Part shown: positions 1-13,300 of the stretch, piece by piece
How positions within the stretch are numbered: position 1 is the stretch's first letter
How the letters are laid out: each line of letters begins with the position of its first letter
Assembly (NCBI GenBank): GCA_016801885.1
Contig: CM028889.1
Span: 19,970,001-20,034,000 of the forward strand
DNA from: Toxotes chatareus
Taxonomy: Eukaryota; Chordata; Actinopteri; Toxotidae
Length of the DNA stretch: 64,000 nucleotides
Reading direction: 5' to 3'
Made by a program: the position numbers and the translations under genes
Notes under the pieces: generated by a model
What the model was told of the DNA's origin: nothing
Databases searched by the model: none
Seen by the model: only the letters and a program-made list of their open reading frames with translations

Positions 1-815
1 CTACCCGGGAAGTTTTTGTAGGAGCTCGCCCTTCTTTGTTCAGGATCTCATCTGCCCCCAATTTACTCTCCCTGTGACCTCCCAACCCTGACCTGTCAGT
101 GCAGCGTTCCTTTCTTTATTACTGAAAGCCATATTGTTTTCAAATGAAAAAGGACATAAATACTTGCTAATATTCTAGAGTCTCACTCGAGTGGAACTGA
201 GAGTTGTAGTAAATCAAAGGCCAAGAAGAGGAGTCCCACCACTGTGTCCATGTGTGCTGAGTGTGAGTGTGTGTGTACTCCCTTTTTGTGTATGAGAGTG
301 TGTTTTTGTTAATTGACTAAGTGTGCATGTCTCTACTGAGCGTGGGAGGTTGTTCTCTCTTTCTCTCTCTTTTTTCTTCCTTAATCTCCATCGTCTTCCT
401 CGCTGGTGTTGGCACAGACCTCCTTCCCTCTTCCTCTTCTGTTCCTGTGGCCTCCCAGGGCTTCCTCTAGCCGTCAGGACATAGGACTGCTGAGGGACTG
501 GGGCGATGGTGGTGGGGGTAGAGGTTTGGAGGAGCAGGGTGGGTATCATGTTCTCGCTCTCTCTCCTACTACAGATTTATGGGGGCTCAGTCCTTCTCTA
601 AATATTTGCCTTTCCCCCTGTACTGTGGGAGATTGATGGCCTTTGATGTGGGGGGTGAGGTGGGGGGTCGGTGGTGCACAGGCTCGGGGTGTTGGGATGG
701 AGGACTGGAGGAGTGTATGGATAGGTAAAGACCCGGTTTAGGAACCTTGGGGGGGTAGTTCTGGTGCACAGTGTACAGCTGCTGCAGTTGTGATGTGAGT
801 CACTACTTTGCATGT
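1..815 (-). other. Candidate coding relic or terminal exon(s) of an unidentified minus-strand gene
   Basis: Two minus-strand stretches have codon composition typical of exons, with frequent C or G in third positions. One (about 589-780) reads LYTVHQNYPPKVPKPGLYLS and continues to a stop at 587-589. The other (about 372-465) reads RLEEALGGHRNRRGRGKEVC then ANTSEEDDGD and a stop. The linking frame contains stops and would need a one-base shift near 475-480. A good acceptor (CCTCATCATTTCAG) precedes position 815, and a minus-strand AATAAA lies at 115-120. I recognise no family. It may be a decayed gene, an exon affected by sequence errors, or chance in CT-rich DNA. Confidence 0.2.
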
Positions 816-1572
816 CTGAAATGATGAGGTTAGTGACTGCTGTGCATTTGAAGAATCCTCATTTATATCCTCCTCTCCTGTATTGGGTCAACATGAGCAT
901 GGTTTATACATCTTTCTGGTACATGATGAAACCAATGAACCAATGATTTTAACATAAATATTTTGGAGTAATGGAACAAGGTCTGCCAATTACCTGTTCC
1001 ACGGAGGATTAAGTTGGAAAAACCTGAGTGGAGCTGCTAATAATAATCCTATCCTGAGTCAATCACGAGTTACAAAAACATCTGTTATAAAGCTAACTCT
1101 CTATCTCTCAGAATCTCCTTTGTAAATAATTGGTTTCAGATTCTCAAATCCATTTCCAGCTCCAGCAAATGTTGCATCATCTGCAGTTAAATTTGTCGAC
1201 GTCTGTTTGCTTTTTGAATACAACCCTTGCTTTCACTCCGCCAAAGCTAATTGCACGCTCCCCACAGCAAAGGCCAACTTATCCCAGACAATGATGTTTA
1301 TGTATATGTAATTGTCGTAACTGCGCAGCGTAACAGCCTCATTCTCTCTCTGTCTTGTTGTCTAATCAGTCCAAATAAATCTTATACAGACACGCAGCCA
1401 AAGTAGTAACTGCACTGTGAACGCAAATAATTGCTTTGGTTATTAGAGCTGAAAGGAACATAAACAAGTAATTTCAGCTATCATGGTGGTAGTGACACAA
1501 ACTTTCTTTCTCTCTCTCGGTTGCCGTCCCCCCTGCTGCACATCTCTACTTCTGTACCTGCCATGACACATA

Positions 1573-1595
1573 TACACACACACACACACACACAC
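1573..1595. repeat. (AC)n microsatellite
   Basis: Short dinucleotide run. Confidence 0.9.
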
Positions 1596-2611
1596 CCTCC
1601 ACCCACTCCACCCTGCACATCTCCTCTTGTATTTTTCCCAGTTAACAGCTCAGTGTCAGGGGGTAAGTACTGGGGCCCTACCTCTGCACCCCGCTGAGTG
1701 GGGGAAGCTTCCACCTCACACACATACACAAATGCATTTATACTCAGATTTTATACACACACACACATACAAACAAGATCATTCATGTAGACACGAATGC
1801 AGACATGCATTAATATAACACATTCAGACAAACAGAAAACACAAAATGAGCATATGTACAGTACGTAGACATGCTTCACTCATACACACACACACACACA
1901 CACACTGTTCACCTCTGGTTCCTATTTACCTCCCTCCTCCCCAGGCAGCCATTGCTCCAAAGCAGCACTGTGTTAGTGACACGGAAGGGAAAGGGGAGGA
2001 ACGGAGAGGTCATTTGGATGACTAATGGCAGAATTCACAGGAAACTCCGGGAACATTCTTCCTCAAATTATGCTATTAGCTGCTTGGGGGAGCAGTGAGA
2101 GAGAAAGCGAGAAAGAGGGAGACAGAGGGGAGAGAGAGAGATGGAGGGAGAGGGAAAAAAAAACAGACGTGGACAGTGTGTGTGTGTGAGTAGGAGGAGG
2201 CAGGCCTTAAAACAACAGAAAGAGAAAGGAACTTGTAGCCGTTTGGCCTCCTGTTCTTTAGCGGAATGCGGTGCAGTGGCATTTACACGTTCGCAGTGAT
2301 TTATTGGCGCTGGCGTCCCCCCTCTGTCTCTGTCAATACAAGCCTCTCAGAGCCAGGAAAAGGCCCTAAGCCCAAGGAGACAGTGGGCCTGTACTATTCT
2401 CCCTTTCCCCCTGCACCTGTTCCGTTGGCGGGGGAAATGAGAGCCTGTAATTATGTGTGAAAGGGGCTCTGCCGGATAGCCGGTGTGATAGTGTCAATCC
2501 GCTAATGTTTTGTGTGGGGCAGACTATATGACACTATGAGCATGAGGGGGAGAGCTCTTTGAGGATTTGTTTCAATATTCTGTCACATGGCAAGAATTTA
2601 CATGTGTTTGA

Positions 2612-2613
<2 letters not shown>

Positions 2614-2673
<60 letters not shown>

Positions 2674-2718
2674 CGTGCGTGTGTGTGTGTGTGCGTGCGT
2701 GTGTGTGTGCGTGTGTGT
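2614..2718. repeat. (GT)n microsatellite with GC steps (105 bp)
   Basis: The longest simple repeat in the window: (GT)n interrupted by GTGC steps in its right half. It is alternating purine-pyrimidine throughout. It generates long spurious open frames in several phases. Confidence 0.97.
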
Positions 2719-4271
2719 TAATGTCTTTCTTGCATTTGTTACTGCTAGTTTGCTTTTTTGCTTTGTGGTACATACATTTTCCTTTAAATTAGAGACGATT
2801 ATCTGCCAGAGAATCACTTCGACTAATTGTGGTAACAGTGATTAGTTGTGTGGGTGTGCTGACCCAAGGTGACACTGGTAGACCTATGGTGTGGTTATGA
2901 GTTGGATCAAACCTCCAGCAGACAGAAATAACTGCATGAGAAGGAGGACTTGGAGACTTTTTACCCTTGGCTTTTTAGCTGCATTTACACTTTTGAGAAA
3001 ACACAAACAGCCTTGAATTTTCCATGTGGTTTCACCATTGCTGCTGTACCCCTGATGTGTGGATATGTTTTGATTTATTATAGCTTACAAATTTGAGAAG
3101 GTGCAAACCAGCTACGGCGTTGCCTATAGCATAGGTCTAGTGGCTATATGCACATGCTCCCAAAGGTTCCCAGAGCCCACAAAAGTATGTCCTGCTGACA
3201 GTTGCAACAGAATTTCCACAGCTATGTCACATTTACTGACTAAGATGAAGTTTCATTATATAAAATGCCGTGATTTCATACCTGTGCCGAACCTGGCATT
3301 ATCCAAGGGAAATGGATCTTGCATAAATAATGTCTGCTGTGCTGTTATTGTTAAAATTCCTTGCCCCAGTGGCCTGGAGCATACTTTGGAGTGATGATTA
3401 ATTACCTCCTAGTTCTTCTTCTGTTACTTCTTAAAGGGCTTTTGGCAGGATTGGGGGACTGGGTGTATCACTGCCTTATGCAGGATGAAAAATTAATTAC
3501 TTCAGTCACAGTTCCTATTCTTGGATATGGTCCTGTATTGTGCAGCAACTGCAGACAGGTTCTGGTTCTCATGTTGGCCAAAGAAACATTTAAACATTTA
3601 GCAAATCATAAGCAAAACACAAATCCACTAGATAAAGATGTGTTTTTTGTACATTAACATTATCTCCTGATATGTGACTTTCAAAGAAATATAAATACTC
3701 CATAAAAAATTATTACTATGTATGTAAGTTTTGAACCAACATGTATTCTTTACATCGTAAACTGGGAAAACATCTATCATTTCATATATTCTCTACTGAA
3801 AATATTGGATTATAACTGTAGAAACAAATGGTCTACTGCCTCCAGCATTGCTAGATAATTTAATAAGTGGTAAATCTATGTGAAGTTTTCAGCTGTAATG
3901 TCAGTTTTGCCTCTGGGTCAGGTTTCCCAGCCTAAGCATGACTTAAGTTGAAAATGGCTGCAGTGGGAATAAGTTCAGTTATTAAATACCTATTTCTGTC
4001 TTCCTGGTAGCAGCCTCCAAATTCAGAGGTCTGATGAAGGCTATGCTAAGTATAGAAGTTTTAATGTCTTTGTCTGGGGAAAATAAAACCTGCCTCAGCT
4101 GCAATGAAGAAGGTAGGTTAAGCTAAACAGAATGGCTTTAGTGTATGTAGTGCCTGCTGTGCTTTGTAGAGTGGGAAAAGACCGTATTCTCTCACTCATC
4201 CATGAGAGAGACAGAGAGACAGAAAAGGTTATTTCAGTTTTGCCAGGAAATGTGTCTGTGCTGTATATACA

Positions 4272-4309
4272 GTGTGTGTGTGTGTGTGTGTGTATGTGTG
4301 TGTGTGTGT
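4272..4309. repeat. (GT)n microsatellite
   Basis: Run with one TATG interruption. Confidence 0.95.
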
Positions 4310-4627
4310 CTTGACAGCAGTCAGCATATACAGGAAACCACAGAAAGCTAACATTTATCTCCATAAAATGAGGGAAAGGTTTTGCTCCACCTGTCTGATA
4401 CAGAGAAAATCACAAAGCACGGCGGTCAGACAAAATAACCAACCATTTCTACAGCCACCACTAACTTTATAAACCAACTGACCCTGTGTGTGTGTGTCTG
4501 AATGTGTATGTGTGTGATTGTAGAGCGACACTGTGTGAGTCATAGCAAGGCTGCAGGTGATTGGTCAGGAAGTGGTCATGTTATTATCTCTAATTGAGGG
4601 GTAATTGCAGAGCTGAGTGTACTGTAC

Positions 4628-4650
4628 TGTGTGTGTGTGTGTGTGTGTGT
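4628..4650. repeat. (GT)n microsatellite
   Basis: Uninterrupted (GT)11-type run. Confidence 0.93.
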
Positions 4651-5207
4651 GAATGTGTATGTGTATCTCTCTATGTGTCTGTGTTTGTGTTTAGGTGTAT
4701 GCAGAGTGGAAAATTACATCTAGAGTTTAGGCTTGCTGTGATTAAAAACAAAATAGAATAAACACTGGGCTTTAGTGGGCAGCAGTGGGGATGGCTGGAT
4801 GTTCTGTATCCTGTGTGTGTGTGTGTGTGCACTGCTATTGTCGGCCTGCAGACTGTGATGAAAAAAAAGTCACACAGGCAGCCAGTTCACCTACTAAAGC
4901 TGCCAATAAGTCTTTAAGCAGGTTATTATTTTAACAGATTTTCAGCAAAATTATTACTCCTCATTAGTCCACTGACAGATAAACTGATGTGAAAATGACA
5001 GGTTGAGTTTGCCACTGACTTAAAGGGAAATACCACCCTAAAACATTTTAAAATCATTTAAACTGGTGTAGTATTTTAGTTTCTGCTATTGACAGGCCAC
5101 TTAGACTTAAAGGGTCAGGTCAAAGAAATTGCTTTGAGACATTTTTTTCCACTAACTATGCAGACAGGTTCAAAGGAAGTGATTTTTTTTTTTTTTTAAG
5201 AAAACCA

Positions 5208-5275
5208 TCTCTGGCCCTGTTAACACCTAGCATAAACATGTGTCTCAGGTAATCCAATCACAAGAGGCAACTGCC
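5208..5275. repeat. Probable interspersed repeat fragment
   Basis: GGCCCTGTTAACACCTAGCA and the following CATGTGTCTCAGGTAATCCA resemble the end of a small dispersed element frequent in teleosts that starts with a CCTGTTTACACCTGG-like terminus. The second terminus was not found, so class and limits are uncertain. Confidence 0.35.
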
Positions 5276-6263
5276 AGTGCAGTAGAACTCCCCAAGACCT
5301 GGAAACAGACTTAGACATATTAAGTCTAGTTTGTGGAGTTTTCCTTTAACATTCTGTCCCTTCTTTGTTCTGTCCCAATGCTTGCTTATACAAGGACAAA
5401 CCTTTCACACACGGGTCAGAGATCTCAGATAATAGTAGCCTCAACACGAAGCATCAGCAATATATGTTGTGTTTTGATTAACTAACACACTCTTGATTAT
5501 TGGAAAATGCTTGTGAATGGTACCTGGATGTACTTACGTAGCCATACTGAAAACAAGGTCTTTCTCTGTCTGTGTGGGTAGTCCAGAGGCTTTTGAGACA
5601 TAAAAGAATTTGCTAACTGAAGCAGAAATAGATAAGTCAGTTTTGGGGAAGTCTGTAAAAATAAACATCAGAACTACATCTTCGAGCCCAGAGTTGGTCT
5701 TTTCTCATGTTGCTCCTTTTTTCCTCACTGGTCAGTCTGTTCAGTATGTCTCTACATCTGAAGAATATTTAAGAAAAGACTTGTCATCACAATCGTCTGA
5801 GTACGATCTCTCTCCCTGCTCCAACTGGCTCTTCTTTTTCTCTTTCACCAACATGAGCTTACTCTCTCCCATCATCCGACTCCCCCACCTCTCCCTTTCC
5901 TGCCTTCTACTGGTTTGAACCCCCCAGCCCTCCCCTCTCCAGATAGCTGTCTGTTCTCACCTTCTCTGAGCACAGATCTAATTGAGGGCAATCATTCAGA
6001 TAAAAAGCCCCCTACAATGATGCTGCTGGCTTGTGTGTATGTGCGTGTTTGTGTACGTACATATTTGTGTGTGTGTGTGCGCTCATGTATATTTGTGTGT
6101 GTGAGGGGGGTCCTCTCTGTTTCTATCCCCATCCAACCCCTCCACCTCCTCTACTCTCTCACTCTCTCCACCACCATTAAAATGCCATGCTGCTCTCTCG
6201 ACCCATCTACCCTACTATCCCCCCAACAAGCCTTTTGTGTGGCACAGAGAAGAGGCACTGAGG

Positions 6264-6297
6264 CAGAGAGAGAGAGAGAGGGAGAGAGAGGGAGATG
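6264..6297. repeat. (GA)n microsatellite
   Basis: Purine run with GGGA interruptions. Confidence 0.9.
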
Positions 6298-7120
6298 AAA
6301 AACAGGCAGGCCAGCTCCTGTTGTTGACTGGTACCATTGTCTCGGACCTCTGGGAGCACGTCCTTAACATCAGGAGATCCGGGGTGCTTCCAAAAGCGCT
6401 CCACTTTTCACTCCTCACTCCTCTCCTCTTAGCCTCCTCAACCATGCCGCCACCCCAACCCCATCCTAATTCCAACCTATATCAATGACTTGTGTTTGTT
6501 TTATTGTCCTCCTGGAGTGATGTGGAGCAATGTAGTTTTGTTTTTTTGATTTTTAATTTTGTCTTTTTCTTTCTTTCTTTTTTTTTTGCCTTTACTTCCA
6601 GCATGTTGCTCATAATAAAAGTTTAGGAGTGCAGGGTTGGGATTGCATTCAGGTCTATTGCGGCTTCTAATGGCAGAAAAATCTGTGTTCTGCCTCTTCT
6701 ATGACGATTTTCTCCCAAACTGATTGTTGAAAAAAAAAGCCAGTCTTTTAAAGAAGCCCTCTCTTTTTGATCCTCATGACCAGACACTAAAAAAACCTAA
6801 CGTTTGCAGATGATTTTTAGAGAGCAGCTACCAATTCCACTTTTCCTGTGCTAGAACATGGTGTTACATTGCCAGTTATTCCCTAAGAGCAAAGTAGGCG
6901 CAATGCAGGAAATGCACTGCAACGTCTAATAAACAAGTCGGTTTGTTAAATAGACTTTTCTTAAAATTAAAGCATGATGTCATTAGTGATAGACACCCAC
7001 AAAGGTCTGCTACATTGACACAGTGCACCTGTAAAATATGCGCAGTGATTGCAAAGTCCTCCATGTGAAGAGTACCCCACCATCCCCTCTCTCTCTTTCT
7101 CTCTGTCTCTCTCTCTCTGC

Positions 7121-7380
7121 ATTCACCCAGTAAGAGCCAGTGATGGTGTCATTGTAGTGCGACTGGTGGCGTGACCCCTCAGAGCAGGGGGACACGGTGG
7201 TGGAGGTGGTGCTGAGGGTGGGGGGTTTTGAGAGAGTAGAGGTGGGGGAGCTCGGAGGGTAATAGGGTGGGACAGGCTGTTGTCGAGTGATCCAACCCCA
7301 CTTGGCACCACTCTGCTCCCCATAGTGTCCGTATCCCACTCAGGATTCTTCTCGTTCCTCTGACTCTCCTTCTCAATTCA
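7121..7380 (-). other. Candidate exon-like block, minus strand, family unknown
   Basis: The upstream half in one frame reads RNEKNPEWDTDTMGSRVVPS then GVGSLDNSLSHPITL. The downstream half in another frame reads STTSTTVSPCSEGSRHQSHY then NDTITGSYW, followed by a donor-like G|GTGAAT. Both have exon-like third-position composition, but they are in different frames and no pyrimidine-rich acceptor precedes the block. If spliced at GTGAAT, the phase-0 end is compatible with the acceptor before 815. I recognise no protein family. A decayed gene or chance composition are both possible. Confidence 0.2.
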
Positions 7381-10300
7381 CTTTCAGTTTTTATTCAAGG
7401 AGTTTTATTAGCATTAGATCATTAGAACGTCCCTCCTGTTTGTTCCACTGTGTCTCTGGGTTCCTTCATCAGTTCAGCACTGTGCATGTGAGGGCACTCT
7501 GAATCTAGTGCAGGACTGACGGATTCTGCCACAAACAATAAAAACTACTACTTAGGGGGATGTATACTGAATGTATATAAATTAAACTGACTTGTGGTTT
7601 GATGACATGAAAATCCAACAAATTTAAGATATGACACAGAGCTGGGACTGAGAAGGACACCTCCATAAAAATGAGGTTGCCTCTCTGAATTTAAGTGAGG
7701 TTTCACTTTAAGGAGATGAAGGATACAATGACAGTGATAGTACAGAGTTATAGTTAATGTGTGACATCAATAGCTGGAAGCTGAGACGTTCTTCTAGTTT
7801 GCATTCTGATGCAAACTGCGTTCTGATAGTTTGCATTGCAGGTAAGAGTTCATAATGTCTATTTTACAAAAGTTGTGGTCAGTAATCTATTCCTCCTTGT
7901 CAGTTATGAAATACACATGTATTATCTCAGCGATATCAAACCTCCCTGTTTACCATCACCCTCTGTCACAGCTGTATAAAATTTCCTGCTAGTGCAGATT
8001 CAACAGTGGGCTGTTGTGTTTCTGACACAGTAGCTGCTCAAGGAGTGTTTGCTGTAGTGTTAAACCACAACTGCTGACAACCACCAGTTATCTCACGTGT
8101 TGCTAAATGAACCAGGACTGAAATGTTAAGGACTACTGTAAAGTTTTCAGCCTTTTCTTCCACTAATAGTAACTCCCTGTCTCTCTTTTCATGTCTTCAA
8201 ATGTCCTGCCAATGTTTAGTGTCTCTCAGGGGTATTGCTGCGTTCACCAGATCTCTCCCCTCATCGTTCCTAGTCCTTTTGACTTGGCTTGGAGTTCAGA
8301 GTTCATTTTGTGACCCTCTAACTTTGTGTCTTCCTGTGCTCCATCAGGCTTCCTTTTCAGACACCATGAAGTTGCTCCCTGGCGACTATTATGCTCATTT
8401 TTATTTTGTGTGTTTGTGTGTGCCTCATGTTTAAGTGAGAAAGGCTGGCGGTGAGAAAATAAAAAAGAGGAATGTACAGCTTTCTGAGGTAAAAGGCCAC
8501 TTTGGGAGCCTTATTCTGCCTTTACTTTCATTGTAGTTGGCAAACGTAAGAGCCACTAAACAGAGCTGATTGAAATTTCTGCTTTGGCTCTAATGTGATT
8601 TGGAGCTTTGGCTCTTATGTGTGTTCTGTGGGTGGCTACTGTACTCAGTAAAATGTGGTGTGCGTGCGTGCGTGTGTGCGCGTGTGTGTGTCCATGCGTG
8701 TGTGTCTTTGGCACAGTGGGCTGTTGAGCAATCCTGTGAGAAGACCCCTCTCCAGTATAAATTAAAGTCACCAGCTCACTCCACTTGCTGCTGTCACCTA
8801 GGTTTACCCAGTTCACTGCTGCAGCCAACACACTAGCAGCGAAAACATTAACATAAATAAGCCCTCTACTGACAACTCTCTCCCTCTCTATTTCTCTCTC
8901 TTCTCATATTGCCCTCTTTTCCACATTTCCTCTTTGCCTTTTTCTCTTTTTGCAATCTCTCTCTAGTTTTCTGTCGCTCTCTGGCTCTCCATCCTTCTCT
9001 CTCTGTCTCTCCAGCAGGGAAAACATCATTGTCATTGAGAGAGGGATGACAACAATGAAGCGGCAGCAAATCACACTGATTGTTAGTGCTGGACCCGGTG
9101 GATGGGGAGAGGGCTAATGTAATTGTCAAGGCCCTTGTCACTGTTGATACAGGCTCTTCAGAAGGCGGGGTGATTTAGCTAAAAGCTAGGCCAAGTAATT
9201 AGACACACCATTCAGGGTGGCATTAGCAGCACGGGCTGCTGCCACTGTGTCCCCCGCACTGTGTGTGAATGCACGCACAAATGTTCGCATCTCGCTGAGG
9301 CTTTATCACGCCACTCTGGGTGTTATTCAAACCATTAACAGGGAGCATGGTGTTCCAGGCTGGGAACAAGTGCGTGTGAATTTGTGTGCGTTTATGTGCG
9401 AGAGAGAACTTCATGTGCGCGGCTGTTTGAGCTTGTGTGTACTTGCCTGTTGTGTTTGCCATCCTGTATCATCACTATCGGCTGTTTCTGCCAGCTGACA
9501 TGGGTTGTCTAAGATCGAGTTGAGGTAGTGCAACACACTTGACTTTTCTAAAGCATCCTGTGTTCCCCATCTCCCACTGTGACTCCATGCTCTCCCATTA
9601 AATCAATTAAACCAATCCAACACTCAGCTCAAAACAGACGGGGCAGAGTAGAGCAGGCGCTGTGCCCCCCTGTTCAACGTGTACTTCAGTGGCATTCTAA
9701 CCTAAAACCCATGGGAATTGGACTGAAGAGTGTTGGATTGTTTAGCTATACTCACTCCAGGATATAATGCCTTCTGTAGAGGCCCGTTTACATTTAATGC
9801 CTGGAGATGAATAACAATATGGCCATTCTAATTTTTATTTATTTATTTATTTTTACAGTTGTATGGTCAATCCAGATTGTTAGACTTCATGGTGTCTGTT
9901 CTATACTATGAATCTGGACATGGTGAACTTTACTGATATGTATTTTATTAAATAAATAATCTCAATACCCACCTACAAATAGTGCTGAGTGCTGTGAATA
10001 CAGTTACAATACAGAACTTACATTGTATGAATTTGGTGAATTTTCTGCATGAAAATGCTGACTATTACACTCGAGGGAAATGGATAGAGCTTTAGCGAAC
10101 GAGAGCAAGAGAAAACACTTGGGGACGCACACATTCATCCCCTGAAAATGAAACGATTTGCTGAAATACAAACTTTTGGTGCAAATGCTCTTCCTCAGCA
10201 TACAAGCTGATGGTGGAAGTGCAGTCCTGTACATTATCATTTTCATATTAATCACCTTCTTAGAACCGTCGTATGCTCGCGTAGTTTGGGACACAACCCC

Positions 10301-13300
10301 CTATACGCAGCTTGTGGGTTTTACACTAAACAAACAAGATATATTGTGTTAATTGGTGAGGTTTAAAGATGCTCCTGGGTGGATTTTGTTACCTGTGGAT
10401 AGAGCCATGCTGGGTGTCTCCCCTGTCTTTACACTTAGCTAATCAGGTGATGGCTTCATATTCTCATGGTGGTATCAATCTGGTATCATCTAACGCTTTG
10501 CATGGAAGCCTTTTTAAGTATATTTCCCAAAATGTCAAACTATTGCTTTAAATAAAATTCTGAGGTCCTTATATTTTATATTAATTCCATATAGTACTTC
10601 TATGCTGCTACTTTTTTTTACTTAGTTGCATTCATTTGTCCTGAACACTTCTTTCAGCACTGATCACTACACAGCCATATCTAAACATGCATTTTGCACT
10701 GATGTCAGCCCACTAAAATGTCAACCATAAGGACTTTCACGTATTTGGCTGTCTCAGGTGTCAACAGACTGTAAAACAGTGACAATCACTTTGTAATTCT
10801 AACACCCATAAAAAAAATACTGGTAGCATTGCTGGTGAGTTAGCTTTACCCAGCAAGCATCCGGATGGCCTCAGGGAGGTTTTTGTTTAAGTTAAGGCCA
10901 AGTGGAAAGCTCTAAAACTCCCTCCTAAAAATCATTCCCTCTCACTCTATTTTCCATCGTTCACCCCTCTCTCCTCTCTCCCCACCTCTCCTCCTGCTCT
11001 GCTCCCTCTTTATGGGGACATTGGACTCCCTGACAGTTTGTTTTAAATTTGACCATGCAGATGTTTCTCTGGGTGACTGACTTTTATAGTTTAGAAAAGA
11101 TTATATCAGCTTTCCCTAAGATTGCGTTACTGTATTTAAAAATGACTGGAGATCGAAACGGGACGGGGGGTGGGGGGGCATGCAGGAGGGATGGAGGGAG
11201 ATAGACAGAGGGAGCGAGAGAGAGAGAGATGGAGGCTGGGTTGAAGGGATTTGTGCAGCGGGAAAAGGGAGGGGAAGAGAAGGGGTTTGTACTCTAGGTC
11301 TCTAAATCCTGGGTCTCCCTCTTGGTCTCAGCAGCATAGACTGGACAGGGAGTTGCTGGGGAGTGGGAAGGATGGAGGATAAAGAGGAGAAGGACGGGGG
11401 AGATGGAGATCAGGGGAAGGAGGTTAGAGTTCACAGCAGCCAGGTTTGGCTTATTGCATTAGACACAGATTCTTTCTAATTTCAAAGGACAACACCAGCG
11501 TCAAATTTGAGGATATTAGTTTTTGATAGGCAGCTGGGGCAAAGCACACAGTAAGGGGCGGGTGAGGAGGACAGGGTGAGTCTTACTTTTTCCCATTATG
11601 GGCCAAATAGCCAGACAGTCACTCCCCCTTTCCCTCTGCTCCTTAAACTTAAAAATGATCTGTAGGGTCTGTCTGTGGCAATCTTTTTCTTTCTTTCTAT
11701 CCTGTATATCTCTGCAACAATTTCCCCCTTTCCCCTGGTAACTAGCAAAGAATCAACTGTAAACTGTCAGGGTATTTGGAAGGTAAAAATCCAAGATTTT
11801 GGCAATGATTTCCAGCTTTCCTTCTGCCTGTGTGAAAACTGGAATGTCAGAGCAATTTGAGCTGTGATACTGAAGTTGTGCATCAAATGTTTCTCTGTAG
11901 TTTAAAGGCAGTGAGTGTAGCCAGGAAAAGCTAGCAAAAGTATGTAATAGTTGTTTTTTTTTTTTTTTTTTTTTTAAGAAGGCCCCAAAAATAGTGTGAT
12001 GTTCTCTACTGGAAAACAGGTTGAAGTTCCTCTGACGTCCAAGCAGAAGGGAGTGGAGTAAAAATTGGAGGGTTGCGGCGCAGACAGACATAAAGTGAAA
12101 AACTGCATATCATTTATCTGTAATCTTTATATCAGACAGTCTTTTCCTTCCGTATTGGTGTCGAGATTAATCAGTTAGGTCATTCATCCACATTCTCACA
12201 AAGGGCAAAACCCATCAGCAACAACTTCTAATGTTTCCTTATGAAAATATGCAGAATAGCAACAGTAACTATAATTGAAAGATTAAAGAAATGGAAGGCG
12301 GCCATCGAATCTGGCCTGACTGTAGGTCCGAACGATTTTAATGAGAGATGAAGAAAGGGTGATGTGGAGGCTTTCTTCACAAGTTCAGCTTGTTTGTTTA
12401 ACAGGGAGCTCGGGTTACATTCATTAAACCGCGGGCTGCTGTTCCACTGTACGGGTGTAATGCATACGTTATCAGACTGCGTGGCAGGAACAGTTTTGTG
12501 CTTAACTCTGTGTCCTGTCTGACTGCTGGTCTGGTACATTAGCTGACTCTCTGCTTGCTGGTTGACTTGCTTCTGACTATCAGATGATCCTGGTGATTAA
12601 CTGAAAGATCAAAAGACGGAACGTGAATCTTATTCAGGGACAAAAACTAAAATGTCTTTTCAGGGTCTGAAATAGCTTCTGCCCGGCTTTCATCAGAATG
12701 AATAACACAAGACAACAATACTTCTCCAATGACAGTTCAGCAGCAGTGCTGGCTGGGCTTAATTACAGTTAAGGTTAATTGTCCATCAGTTCCAGTTGTG
12801 GTTCTGGTGCATGTAGCAGCATCAAAACAGCTCTTAACTTTGGCCCTATACTTACGTGCCATATGAGAGGAAATTGGGCTTAGCGCTGGTAATTTTCTTG
12901 TTGCGGTGGCCCACCAGTGCTGGGGAAATGCATAGGAAATGCTGAAGGACAAGACAATGACTACATCGGTTGTGGTGGACTGACTGGCTCCCTGACTGAC
13001 CTGCTGTCTGTCTGTCTGACTGACTGACTGACTGGTGGGCAGTATGACTAATGCATTTTGCTGAATCACCACTGGCATTTTTCTCTCTGCTTGAGGGGTA
13101 AGAGTAAGGATTACTTCACTGTGCTTTTCTTAAGGAATTTAATACGTACTCAAGGACTGTGAGACAGTCTTAAGTGCTACCTAAGCGATACCTATGTCTA
13201 AAATAGACTTTGTGAACTCTCCACATGTAGGCCTCATGCCAGCAAAGCCATTGTTGTGAAGTCATTCTACAAAAAAAAATGCAGTGGTTTGCATCATGGG

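Larger units (their letters stand above)
816..7120. other. Intergenic: microsatellite-rich, no gene recognised
   Basis: Contains (CA/GT)n runs at 1573-1595, 2614-2718, 4272-4309 and 4628-4650, GA-rich tracts at about 2097-2160 and 6264-6297, and T-tracts near 5171 and 6578. A repeat-like fragment lies at 5208-5275. The block at about 2250-2520 is free of simple repeats and has balanced composition, making it a mild conserved-element candidate. Open frames here mostly span microsatellites or lack any family signature. Confidence 0.65.

Noticed and set aside
2534..2845. Several overlapping frames of Cys-Val and Thr-His repeats on both strands
   Set aside because: Translation of the (GT)n microsatellite; not coding. 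The same applies to similar frames at 18.0-18.3, 52.9 and 59.8-60.3 kb.
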